Source: Tetranychus cinnabarinus
Taxonomy: Eukaryota > Arthropoda > Arachnida > Trombidiformes > Tetranychidae
DNA: 64,000 nucleotides
NCBI GenBank assembly: GCA_022266195.1
Contig: WHVY01000010.1
Span: forward strand, 1,500,501 to 1,564,500
Direction of reading: 5' to 3'
The notes beneath the pieces were generated by a model. The model did no database searches. It saw only the letters and a program-made list of their open reading frames with translations, and was not told the DNA's origin. Both the position numbers and the translations under genes were made by a program. Below are positions 38,135-47,515 of this stretch, one piece after another (the first letter of the stretch is position 1; the number at the start of each line of letters is the position of its first letter).

Positions 38135-38955
38135 ATGTTGATATCTCAGCAAATAAATTTTATAAGTATTCTTATGCTGTGCCATTGTACTTTAATTGTT
38201 TGGTCTAGTTCGTTAACACGATTTTTATCATCAGAATTAAGCTCAACAAATGTTAATAAAACAGATAAATTTGTTACTTTGGTTGATTCAAAGGCCAAAC
38301 CCATCAAAGTATCACTTATTTGTGAATGGTGCTCAACGACAACTCTTCAAAGAAAGGCCTTTTTTTACGTATCAATATTTCATTATTAGATTTTGGACCC
38401 TGTTTTTAATTTACTAGCGAACTATTTAGTTCGGAATGAAAATAAGTTGATCTATGGGGTAAAATTACCTGCCCAATTTTTCTAGAGTATCGTCGCCTAT
38501 CGGAGAACATCAACAATAGGTTAGGCTAAAACATTATCTAGTGACCTAATATCTCAACTCAGTGAAGCCCGATTGTTACGCTCATTTTCATCAAAACGTG
38601 AAGTTTCACTTTGGAAAGTCAAGGAGCATTTGAGTTATGGGAAGTACAATGAAATCCCTGTTCCAAAAGTTCATCGCAACCCTTTACTTACTCATAGCTT
38701 AATATTTCTTGACTTTATTTTAAGAAGCTGTGTAACAAATGAAGTTTGAACAAACTTATTCTAATAAAAATATTTATATTTTCAGGAGTTACGACGTTGC
38801 TTAATGTTCCATTAATGTTTGCATTGTCTTTATTGAGATCAGGACAAATCGTTGACGATGTTCTTAAGAAAAATCCACTGAAACTAGAAGCGATGGACTA
38901 CTTTCTTTCACGTTGGGGCAAGTATTTGAAAAACAGAAATAAAAACAATTCTTAG
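38135..38955 (+). pseudogene. Family A copy A6, broken
   Basis: Exon 1 starts normally (MLISQQINFISILMLCHCTL) but is interrupted after KPIKVS by foreign DNA (38314-38549) flanked by a TATC duplication. Downstream the exon resumes (QLSEARLLRSFSSKREVSLW) but its splice donor has changed from ggtaagtac to gggaagtac at about 38640. Exon 2 (38786-38955) is intact and nearly the same as that of A7. Either event alone would disable normal expression. A truncated 84-residue secreted product is the most that could be made. Confidence 0.8.
38314..38549. mobile_element. 236-bp insertion in A6 exon 1
   Basis: Compared with A2 (aaagtatctcaactcag), A6 reads aaagtatc, then 236 bp, then tatctcaactcag. This is a clean insertion with a 4-bp TATC target duplication (38310-38313 and 38550-38553). 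I see no terminal inverted repeats. Class unknown. Confidence 0.65.
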
Positions 38956-39396
38956 TGCGATCTGTAGATAATATTAGACTATTTTTCTTCTGATGCCAAT
39001 TTAAATCAAACAATTTTCTCAGTGCCTATTGGGCAGTCAAAATACAAGACTGGCCACTATTGAAATGTAAGTATTATCCTACCAATAAGATCATCGGTGA
39101 ACAGTCAAATGAAATATTCAAATTAACACCGATTCAGCAGTGATTCAACTTTTCATTGTTTCCCATTTTCACATGTTAGTAGTTATAAAAAGTCCTCTTC
39201 TGGACCAACTTGTCCCACCTGGACCAACTTTAGGTGCCTCTTCTGGACCAACATAAAGTCCTCTTCTGCACCAACTTGTCCCATCTGGACCAACTTTATG
39301 TCCGCTTCTGGACCAAATTTTTTGCTCAATTTTTTTCCTTTCTAAACCAAAGTGTCCCCTCTGGACCAACATAGAGTATATAAGACTAAGTTAAAC

Positions 39397-39552
39397 ATGA
39401 TCTTTATAAAGATGGACCCTGAGACTTATAAGAATATAATCAAGATCTTATTAGTCTTGATAATCATTATTGTTATTTTTTACGTACTTTCTACCGACCT
39501 ACAAGTGAATATGTCATCAAACATCAACAAATTTTTGGCGGTTAATAACTGA
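39397..39552 (+). CDS. Small single-pass membrane protein in the element
   Basis: 51 codons from ATG 39397, or a shorter form from 39412. A hydrophobic core (IIKILLVLIIIIVIFYVL) is flanked by Lys/Asp on the N side and polar residues on the C side, which fits one transmembrane helix. The stop TGA lies inside a perfect 24-bp palindrome (39548-39571). No homologue recognised; may be a real small gene of the element or chance. Confidence 0.4.
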   Translation: MIFIKMDPETYKNIIKILLVLIIIIVIFYVLSTDLQVNMSSNINKFLAVNN

Positions 39553-39571
39553 CAAGCCCGGGCTTGTCAGT
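39548..39571. repeat. Perfect 24-bp palindrome
   Basis: The centre is gcccgggc with arms extending through actgacaa on the left and ttgtcagt on the right, all perfectly paired. It overlaps the stop codon of the small membrane-protein frame and precedes the next frame by 72 nt. It could act as an RNA hairpin or a binding site. Confidence 0.8.
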
Positions 39572-39643
39572 CATAGTATGTCATAACATTCGAATCAATT
39601 TCATCTTTTATTAATTTCAATTGTGTACTGTTACTTTATCAAA

Positions 39644-39946
39644 ATGAATTCAGCTCATTCCTCATCGCCTTCTACTTCATCATCATCTCCACTACCATCT
39701 CTTTCAACAAACCCTATTGAGCGTTTTTATCAAAGAATGATGACACCTGGACTATTAGGTGGTAAAGTAAAAGATATGTTCGAATTAATGGAAATATATT
39801 CCTCTTATGATGACAGTGAAAAAGACAAGATCAAAACAGAGTTAAAATCTGTCCTTTACAATATGTTAAAAAATGGCATTGACCAGAATGGTTATCAAGA
39901 GGTGAAAAAGTACAAAAAAGAAATTAAAGATATGGACAGAAACTAA
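39644..39946 (+). CDS. Element ORF, serine-rich N-terminus
   Basis: 100 aa from ATG 39644. Ser/Pro-rich N-terminus (about residues 4-22), then a helical charged domain (IERFYQRMMTPGLLGGKVKD, FELMEIYSSYDDSEKDKIKT). The stop is 2 nt before the next ATG. No family recognised. The codon pattern and length suggest it is coding. Confidence 0.5.
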   Translation: MNSAHSSSPSTSSSSPLPSLSTNPIERFYQRMMTPGLLGGKVKDMFELMEIYSSYDDSEKDKIKTELKSVLYNMLKNGIDQNGYQEVKKYKKEIKDMDRN

Positions 39947-39948
39947 AC

Positions 39949-40140
39949 ATGGAAGCAAGAGAAAAAGAAAAGATATATAAAGAAAATTTAAAATTGAAAG
40001 AGATGTTGGGCATCTTAGGAAACCAAGACATGACATTTGCTGATTATGCTCTAAAAGAGCTTAAAAGAATATCTGAAGTTCCAAAAGAGCTCCTAGAAAA
40101 AGAAACAGAGGCCTTTGAGCCCATAAATAAACTTAGTTAA
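39949..40140 (+). CDS. Element ORF, charged coiled-coil-like
   Basis: 63 aa, very rich in Lys and Glu (MEAREKEKIYKENLKLKEML, then YALKELKRISEVPKELLEKE). It begins 2 nt after the preceding stop, so the two frames may be one split gene or a tightly packed pair. Function unknown. Confidence 0.45.
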   Translation: MEAREKEKIYKENLKLKEMLGILGNQDMTFADYALKELKRISEVPKELLEKETEAFEPINKLS

Positions 40141-40796
40141 TGTTATTAACGAAAAAATCATGTTGAAAAAATAAACGTTAAATTTAGATGTAAAAGTTAA
40201 TTATGAAAGCTAAAGTTGGAAAAATAAAAGATTTAATTTGATGTAAAAACATAAATTTCTCACGCTTTTTCGCGCCTGAAAACGTTTCTCACGCTCCCTT
40301 ACCCCTTGCTTAATCAATGCAAGTTGGTCAAAAAAAGTTAAAAACAATTGAGTAAAATTTGGTCCAGAAGAGGACTTTATGTTGGTCCAGAAGAGGCACC
40401 TAAAGTTGGCCCAGGTGGGACAAGTTGGTCCAGAAGAGGACTTTTTATAACTACTCATGTTAATAAAATCTATTTAATATCTGATGAAATTGTTATTAAA
40501 CTAAAGTCTTTTTGAAAATTATTAAACTCAATAAAAGTTGTACTTATTCATTGAGTCCCATCTTTCAATGATTTTTGTGAAATTTACAGCCTGGTGAAGG
40601 CATATTGAAGTCAGGTTATACATCTTTAATTTTGTAAATACAAGATGATTGGAACCGGATTTGGCTACCCGAATGTGTATTTGAAAGAGAGTCCTTTTTG
40701 ATGGAAAGCTATTCAACTATCACTTGTCATCCTTGTTGCAAGAAATGCCAGATTCCGTTAGATATGTTCATATTATTTATTTGAAAACAAAATAAA

Positions 40797-41638
40797 GTCA
40801 TTTCATGTAGCATTTAAAGTTGAAAAAAAGAAAGCGTTACAGGTAGAATAAGTCACATCGGTAGAAAATACCATTGCATCAAAGTTTGTCAAAGTTTACA
40901 TTTCATTTTGACCTCTCTTCTGTTCTCTTCATTTTCAATTTTTTTCAACTTGATTTGTTTTTTTTTCAATTATTTTATCATTTTTTATCAATTTATTCAA
41001 TTATTTTGTGCTTCACAATTATTCAATTATTCAATTTTTATCATGAGTGCGCATGAAATCGTTTTTTCCGCCGTGCCGGCAGCTTAAACCATCGCCATGG
41101 GGCAGCAATGCACTGTGAAGTTATTGATTAATGTCAGCGATGGCACAATAACTGTTGCTGCTACCGCGCAATATTCTTTGCCGCCACCACCACAAAATTA
41201 CCCTTCTCCACCATCACCATCTTATTCACCAACTGAGCCTGCACCACCTCCACCTCCATCTCCATCATCATCATTCATCATCGAATCTTCTAATGACGAA
41301 GAAATGGCCAACGAAACTGAGGATTCGTCATTTGTTGAAGAGCCTGAACTTGACGATAAACTAAGTGATTCAGATGACGAATCCTCAGTTTCGTCTGATT
41401 CAGTTAAACTCGACCTCCCTCTTTCCTGTCAAAAACTGTAATATTTGTCCGTTCTTACGAAAGGACAAAGAGGGAAAGAGAGAGTTCGAGGACTACTCAG
41501 TTGAGCATTGCTAAAAAAAACGTAAATTGTAGTTTTTTAATCGAAAAAAATAAAACAATTTGAACTTTAGAACTTTTGTTCGATTCATTTGGCTCATGTT
41601 TGACCCGCCCCTTTGACACCGTGCTTCTAATGTACTAC
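40797..41638. mobile_element. Foreign 842-bp segment replacing B6 exon 1
   Basis: Array sequence matching 29430-29767 runs to about 40796, and matching resumes at about 41639 inside the B intron (compare 30069). The roughly 300 bp in between, including the promoter end and exon 1 of a B gene, are missing and replaced by unrelated DNA. No target duplication or terminal repeats were seen, so this is a replacement rather than a simple insertion. Confidence 0.6.
41097..41441 (+). CDS. Acidic, proline-rich hypothetical protein
   Basis: 114 codons within the foreign segment, from ATG 41097. N-terminus MGQQCTVKLLINVSDGTITV, then a proline-rich stretch (residues about 28-60), then an acidic Ser-rich tail (NDEEMANETEDSSFVEEPEL...). 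An exact 21-bp inverted repeat, 41311-41331 and 41374-41394, lies within the frame. Not recognised; may be part of a mobile element. Confidence 0.4.
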   Translation: MGQQCTVKLLINVSDGTITVAATAQYSLPPPPQNYPSPPSPSYSPTEPAPPPPPSPSSSFIIESSNDEEMANETEDSSFVEEPELDDKLSDSDDESSVSSDSVKLDLPLSCQKL

Positions 41639-41921
41639 TAAAATGAGTATGTTGCTCTTATTGACCAACTGTATGACGCATCATTTCAGAGAAACTTTCG
41701 CATCCTGGAAATTTTTTTACTTTGTTTTTGAGCAAGTTATAAAAGGCCGCAATATGATGAGTGATACTATATCCGGATCTTTAATTTTGGCGACTGATAA
41801 ATTGTTCAATAGTTTGGAAAAAATGCCTAAAATTCGTGATAACATAACAAGAAGTATTGCAAAGACCAAATGTAAACTCAATTTAAACTGTGAACTTGAT
41901 AGCGCTTATGATCCTGTGTAG
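41639..41921 (+). pseudogene. Family B copy B6, exon 2 only
   Basis: Intron end and exon 2 (from 41690) of an alpha-type B gene closely similar to B2. Exon 1 is gone (replaced by 40797-41638), and a 1-bp deletion near 41702 (catcctgg versus ctcccctgg) shifts the frame at the start of exon 2. The rest, to TKCKLNLNCELDSAYDPV, is well kept. Not expressible as a B protein. Confidence 0.8.
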
Positions 41922-42306
41922 AGTAAATTATGATCTAACATTATTTCAGAGAGTCATACTCTAATCATCATAGGATGTCGATTGACTAAATACTGAATCT
42001 CAGGCCAAAAGTTGAAAATTTTTCCCTTTCAGAGTCTTTCAATGTATTTGCTTCATCTCATGTAACTCAAGTTTTTTGTGACAAAATAAACTCTCTTTTT
42101 TTCGAAGGCTTATTAATATTTGGTTGACAATTGATAGATAATCGCTCGAAATTTATCACCTCGATTACAATGAGACGATTTCTGTGTTTGTTATTTTACA
42201 ATGGTTTGGTACAATGAGTCAATCAATAAAATAGGAAAATATTTCATAGAAGTTTAACTTCAAGTTACATTGTATAAACAGAATCAAACTTCAAAGTAAG
42301 CTGAAA

Positions 42307-42349
42307 AAATGACCGAACCAGATCAGATTGAACAAGTTAAGGTTAATAT
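42307..42349 (+). promoter_or_regulatory. Truncated A-type upstream block
   Basis: gaccgaaccagatcagattg and aacaagttaagg match the A-type block, then the sequence switches to foreign DNA at about 42350. It marks the place where a family A gene has been lost. Confidence 0.6.
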
Positions 42350-42360
42350 GCAATGTATGT

Positions 42361-43051
42361 ATATTATATTCACCTCAATTTATTATTTTAATCTTGTTGA
42401 ATTGCGAAACCTGTGCGTGATGGACAAACAAATAAGAATCGACGAGTATCATGTTTCAAAAAAGGTTATTACAAACCTGACAGCAAAGGACAACTGGTAC
42501 TCAGACGAGATAATTAATCCATATTTTTGTCTGCTCCAAAAGCTATTAAATAATAAAGTTTATTGTGCTAATACCTTTTTCTATGTTCGCTTCAAACCTG
42601 AAGAAAAAATTGTGGAAAACCCAGAAAGTCAGCGAAATCGTCGTGGAAAGGGTCGAAGAAAGAAAATGATAAAAGTGTCAAAAAAGTCGTTGGAACAGTC
42701 GAGTGGCTATCACCAATTTCTAATCACGACTTACCGATTTTCCAACGCATATGCCTAACCATTGGACTCTAGTTGTTCTGGACAACAGAAGCAGAACTGT
42801 CAACCATTATGACTCCAGGAAGAGTGCTAATCCTGGAGCTTTACAGGATTTTAAATTAATAATCAAACATTGCTTGCCTAATGTGAAATTTAACTAGCTA
42901 AATCACATGAACACTCCGCAACAAGATGACAACAACAGTTGTGGACCATTGATGTTTAATAACGCATCATTGATTGTTTACCACTATCTCACGGGCCTAC
43001 CAAAATACGATATCTTTTCACAGGACAAATTTAACAAGATAAGTCTGTTCT
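42361..43051 (+). pseudogene. Ulp1/SENP-type (C48) cysteine protease remnant
   Basis: An open frame runs to 42758 (with DNWYSDEIINPYFCLLQKLL, the approach to the C48 catalytic domain). The homology continues in another frame from about 42757: NHWTLVVLDN with the catalytic His, a VNHYDS segment with the Asp, and QQDDNNSCGPLM with the active-site Cys. A frame change at about 42757 and an in-frame TAG at about 42894 interrupt it, so it looks dead unless short introns remove both. Ulp1-type proteases are often carried by DNA transposons. The start codon of the open frame (42309) falls in array-derived promoter sequence and is not genuine. Confidence 0.65.
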
Positions 43052-43103
43052 AAATTTTCAGTTTTCTCAGTTTTTAATTTTCTTTCAATACAATTTTATT
43101 GCA

Positions 43104-44343
43104 GAACCATATAAAAGAAATGAGATTGAATCAAAGGAAATCTTTGCTTGACAAAAGTATTCAAGAAACCAATATTATAACCAATTACAAACCTAGCGAA
43201 ACGTGAGTATTTCAAGAAATTAAAGTCTTCCATTGAGTCTTATCATTTTTTTATTTTCGATTTTAGGATTCCAAACGACTCAAATCGAACTCTCGTGAAG
43301 CGCAAAAGATTAGAACACGAGGAAGAACAGCGGAAGCGACAAAGTTAAGTGGAAAATAATCAGATCAAATTAGAAATTTTTTTGCATATGTTTTTATTTA
43401 TAATTTCAGGTCTCGGAATTGGACAGTCGATTTGAAGAAAAAACGAATATAATTTGAAAATACAAAAAACGAGCATAAAAAGTAAGTATAATTATTTTAC
43501 AAACCCAAAGAATCTAGCTAATGTTAACTTTTATCTTATATTTCAGAAAGGGACTGAAACTCCGAGCACAGAGTGATCTGTTTACAACAGAAGAATTATT
43601 GAAAAGAGTTTTTGATTTTAGTATACCTGAAAGCAGACTAAATAAATTGCCACAGGTAGAAAAAGGCAAACAAGCTTCCAAATTATTAAAACGCAAAGCT
43701 AAGCCTCAAGATGAGATAACCAAGATTTACTATGAGCTACGAAAAACTTTGCAATCAAGAAAAAAGTTTGAGGCTTTAAATGAGATCGCTGTGGAATCTA
43801 TCGAAAAAGTTTCTGATGAAAACCAAACAGAGCAAGAAGAAGAACAGCCCGATCCAGTCCCTGTAGCTACAGAAGTTTCTACTGACAGAATTGATAACAA
43901 CACAGATACTGCTACAGAACAAATGTTGAGAATTGACGGGCAGAAAAAACAAGAAAAGGAAGATGAAGGAGAAGAAGATGCAGAAAAAGAAACTAAAGAA
44001 GGTCAGTTGTAAGTATCAATTCATAACTACAAGTATATGTGAGACTAATTTGATATTTTTGTCTTTTTTCAGTGAAATTATGTATCAATGTCCTTACTCT
44101 CTATGCAAATACAAGGTGAAAGCGTCAGAGAAGTGACGTATGAATTATCATTTAAACGCTGTCAGAAGAAAAATCAAAAAAGGAGTTTCAAAACTTTGCC
44201 CTCCAGCTTGTGAAGCTCGACTAAAACTAGATTCTGAAAGGTCAGATGGCAGGGGGTTGAAGTCACAAGAACCACTTAAAGAGATACGCGTGAGAATAAA
44301 ATACAATGCTGAAAAGTCAAAAGCTGAAAAAGAAGATTTATGA
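43104..44343 (+). pseudogene. Exon remnants: basic/acidic protein and zinc-finger-like piece
   Basis: Possible exons with splice-like borders: 43104-43202, 43266-about 43345, then 43546-44009. The last is coding-like, with FTTEELLKRVFDFSIPESRL and a very acidic tail (EEEQPDPVPV..., KEDEGEEDAEKETKEG). A further exon begins at about 44073 with YQCPYSLCKYKVKASEK, then a TGA, then MNYHLNAVRRKIKKG. This resembles a C2H2 zinc finger cut by a stop between its cysteines and histidine. Probably the downstream part of the same element gene, decayed. Confidence 0.45.
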
Positions 44344-44648
44344 ACGTAAACAGTTAAAATTATTGATATTTATTTATTGTTCTGATTTTATTTATATTTT
44401 AATAAAAAATGCAAGAATTCATTGAATTCATAATTATTTTTATTTTTTGTTCTAAACTCAGCAAAAGCTTCTGCTTCCTAGCTTATGTGAATTTTCTTAA
44501 AGTGCGACATTGAATTGTTATTTCAGCAAAAGTTAGGCTCTTCTCATGAAATTTAGCGATTGAAAGCCGATTTATCAAACAATTCGTTTCTTCAAAACAA
44601 CCCTGCACCTCAGTATAAGATTATAAGGAAAAAATAGGGAATTAATGA

Positions 44649-45263
44649 TTATGAAGATTTGTTCGTTGCTGAATGTTTTTTTAATGATTCATCGTTGTTT
44701 TTTTTCAAAAAACGTTGATTCTTCCTAATCGGATAGATTACTGAAGTTGTAGGGTGGATTGATGACTTGAGCGCATTATATTTTAGTCTGCGATAGACAT
44801 TTAGACTGTCTACAGTCACTTTATCCTGTAAGTCTTCATGAGGTTTATAAATTTGACAATTATTGACATCGTAGAGGCCGGTTGAAGTTCTGAATGTCAA
44901 AAAAGTATAGTATCCGGTAACGATGTCCCCTTCTTCATAATTATGATACTGATCGCCATAATCCTTCCCTTTTTTGCTCTTATAACATGTTATAGAGTTT
45001 GTATTAACAAATCGCGTGTAGTAAATTGGATAACAATGATGCCTCAGGTTAATCACATCAGGTATGTCAAAGCGATCACGTTGCCTGTGATCAACATTGA
45101 AAGCAAGAACTTCAGAAACATGGTTTAGAGTTGTATTTGTGGCATCTCGTACGTAACCATTACATTGGATACCATGCACTAAAGCTCGACAATGCAGTTG
45201 CTGAGCTTTGATGGTTGCTTGCAGGTTGTGCAGCGCCTCTTGGAATGAAACATCTATGGGCAA
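44649..45263 (-). CDS. Hypothetical protein, 204 codons
   Basis: Minus-strand frame from ATG 45263. Cys/His/Tyr-rich middle (CRALVHGIQCNGYVRDATN, LRHHCYPIYYTRF, YGDQYHNYEEGDIVTGYYTF) and a lysine-rich end. The length and even composition suggest a real coding sequence of the mobile segment. No family recognised. The frame lies beside the inverted repeat at 45458-45869. Confidence 0.45.
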   Translation of the reverse strand: MPIDVSFQEALHNLQATIKAQQLHCRALVHGIQCNGYVRDATNTTLNHVSEVLAFNVDHRQRDRFDIPDVINLRHHCYPIYYTRFVNTNSITCYKSKKGKDYGDQYHNYEEGDIVTGYYTFLTFRTSTGLYDVNNCQIYKPHEDLQDKVTVDSLNVYRRLKYNALKSSIHPTTSVIYPIRKNQRFLKKNNDESLKKHSATNKSS

Positions 45264-45457
45264 AGCTAGAACTGGAATTCTTTAGCTCGCACTCTCAACC
45301 TTTTTGTTGCAAGAATCGCAGACTGTAGTTCAGTTCAATTGTAAAAAAAGTCATCTATCCATCCTGGATGCTCGCTTGTAAGCTTTGTCAAAATTTGACG
45401 ATATGCTTTATCCACTAAGCCTCCTGGGTTTCCATAATCCGAATTTTCACCCATTAA

Positions 45458-45869
45458 CAAGGGAGGTGACCCACCTGGTACGATTTGATTCGGGAAATTT
45501 GATGATGAATCGATGGAAATAAGTTGAAAAAGATGTTTGGCCAAGTCATAGGACCTGCAAATTTTTGCTTCAATTTTTATTCCAATTTTAAGTCTAATTC
45601 AGACCTATTGTAATGAACTGAAACTATGAAAAATTGCCATTCTCAAGTTGAGACTAACATTCATTTTGTTTAGTTTGTTGTGCAATGTCTTTGTTTTTGT
45701 CATTTTCAATTCATTACAATAGGTCTAAATTAGACTTAAAATTGGAATAAAAATTGAAGCAAAAATTTGCAGGTCCTATGACTTGGCCAAACATCTTTTT
45801 CAACTTATTTCCATCGATTCATCATCAAATTTCCCGAATCAAATCGTACCAGGTGGGTCACCTCCCTTG
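45458..45869. repeat. Inverted repeat, about 166-bp arms
   Basis: Left arm 45458-45623 and right arm 45704-45869 are near-perfect reverse complements with a loop of about 80 bp. Outer anchor: caagggaggtgacccacctg pairs with caggtgggtcacctcccttg. Sequence inside the arms is shared with the minus-strand 69-codon frame at 45335-45544, so the arm seems to be a duplicated, inverted end of the element. The right arm ends exactly where array sequence resumes. Confidence 0.85.
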
Positions 45870-46371
45870 TAAGAAAAGTGCTGAGCCGAGAAATTTATGA
45901 TTTTGTTTAACAGGTGATTTCGATTTTGTCAATAATGAACTCAAAAATATAATAGCATAATATTGTTATAATTTGAATAGTATAAGTAAACATTTTTACA
46001 AAATCAAATAAAGATTCATTTGTGTGACCACAGTGCTTTTGACAAATTAACTGAATTTAGTATCTTGAGATCTTTCAATATCAAAATGAAGGTAATGGTT
46101 ATAAAGCCTGATGATTAACTCATAGTAAGGCCTTTCATTTTATGAGTAACATGACATGAACCGGATTTATGTTTTGCTGACCCAATGTGTAAAAGGGAGT
46201 TTATTGGAGGAATGTTGTTCAACTAATACACTTACAATTGTACTTGCTATCATTGCCGCAAGAATACCGATTCCGTTAGTTTTCATATTTATTTACAAAA
46301 TAACAAAAACTTGATAACGATTTTCTCCATTAGTTGACTAATTATATAAATCTTCACTTTACTCAATAAAA

Positions 46372-46890
46372 ATGAAGTTACATTCACCAAGTTGTTTCAT
46401 TTATTTTTTATGTCTTTTGTGCCAAACTAACCTTTTATTAGTTTCGTCGCTTCCTCTACAAGTTACATCGACATTATCAACTTTACTAACAAAAGTGAAC
46501 TCGTCGTTGCCAGATAATAATAACACAACTGAATGGTCAAGAACTGATAAAGTTGAGCCTCGAGGTGGGTTTGCTTGTTTTTTCTGTTTCGAATATGGTG
46601 AGTTGATATTAATATGAGTATACTGCTCTTATTGACCAAATAATTAACTGTCTAACGTATTATTTCAGAGAAACTATCTCTACCCGGGAAATTTTCATAC
46701 TTTGTTTTTGAGCAAGTTATAAAAACCAGTAATTCCATATTGAGAAGTGTTGCACGTCCTTTAATTTGGTCAACTGATAAATTGTTCAATGGTTTGGAAG
46801 CAATACAGAGAAAAAAAAATCAGAATAGCGAAGACCAAATGTAAACTGAGTGTAAACTGTCAACTTGATAGTGCCTTTGAACCTTTGTAG
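46372..46890 (+). pseudogene. Family B copy B7, frameshifted
   Basis: Exons 46372-46597 and 46669-46890 by homology. Exon 1 encodes the same protein as exon 1 of B8 (signal peptide ...CQTNLLLVSSLPLQV, then GGFACFFCFEY). In exon 2 a run of nine A at 46811-46819, one more than in B1, shifts the frame and stops translation at 46844. The TKCKL...C pair is lost; the product would be about 133 aa. A homopolymer change can also be a sequencing error, so the disabled state needs confirming. Confidence 0.7.
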
Positions 46891-47515
46891 TGTAAATTGT
46901 GATCTTATTTATTAAATATTTGCTTCTATTCTGTAATGAATAAAGTTCATTGTATGTTGTTATTTTTTGACACTGATTTTTGAACAAGAATTTGACTTTT
47001 AATTGTTTCACATTTTAAATGTAAACATTTTGCAAAAGCGAACCGGATTTGTGTTTTGCTGACCAAATGTGTATTTGAAAGAGTGTCCTTTTTGATGGAA
47101 ATTTGTTCAACTAATACTTGGTATCATTGCCACAAAAGGCCTGATACCCTTAGACTAGTTTAGATATTCATTCATTTGAAAATGAAATACAAATCATAGC
47201 ATTCAAACAGATTGTACCCATTAAATAAACTAATACTTGAATCAGTAATTGAATCTTTGTCTTTGGCAACAAAAAGAAGTTACTTTTCTGTCAAATTAAT
47301 CGATCTCAATCGATAGTTAACTCAATAAGAATTGAATTTATTGATGAACTCAAGATCTTCATCTTTCAATGAAAATTTGAGGTGAGAGGTTTGGACTCTG
47401 GTGAGTGAATCTTAAAAGTCAGGTTATATTTAATAACGTGAAGGGAACCGGATTTGAGTTTAGATTCATCTTCATGTGTTCAACTTACAGTTATTATCTA
47501 ACAACCAACTAAAAC

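Larger units (their letters stand above)
39178..40455. mobile_element. Miniature Polinton/Maverick-like element, 1278 bp
   Basis: Terminal inverted repeats of about 90 bp (39178-39268 and 40366-40455) begin AGTAGTTATAAAAAGTCCTC. They contain several direct copies of a cttctggaccaac unit. The 6-bp sequence CATGTT is duplicated on both sides (39172-39177 and 40456-40461). Removing the element restores the array sequence found at 29425-29450. AG...CT ends plus a 6-bp duplication are the known hallmarks of Polintons, which are normally 15-20 kb with polymerase and integrase genes. None of those is present, so this would be non-autonomous. It carries three short + strand frames. It landed just upstream of the A6 poly(A) signal. 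Confidence 0.75.
42350..45869. mobile_element. Foreign 3.5-kb segment with decayed Ulp1-like gene
   Basis: Unrelated to the array on both sides. The left edge is inside an A-type promoter; the right edge is the end of a hairpin arm, after which duplicated array sequence begins at 45871. It holds remnants of a multi-exon Ulp1-type protease gene, an acidic protein exon, a zinc-finger-like exon and a 204-codon minus-strand frame. No terminal repeats joining the two edges were found, so class and limits are uncertain. Confidence 0.55.

Noticed and set aside
38314..38549. The A6 insertion as a new intron
   Set aside because: Its right end has no AG acceptor at the insertion border, and the nearest AG downstream puts the frame on an immediate stop.
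42309..42758. ATG at 42309 as start of the Ulp1-like protein
   Set aside because: The first residues come from the A-type promoter block, as comparison with 30746-30790 shows. The foreign coding sequence starts after about 42350.
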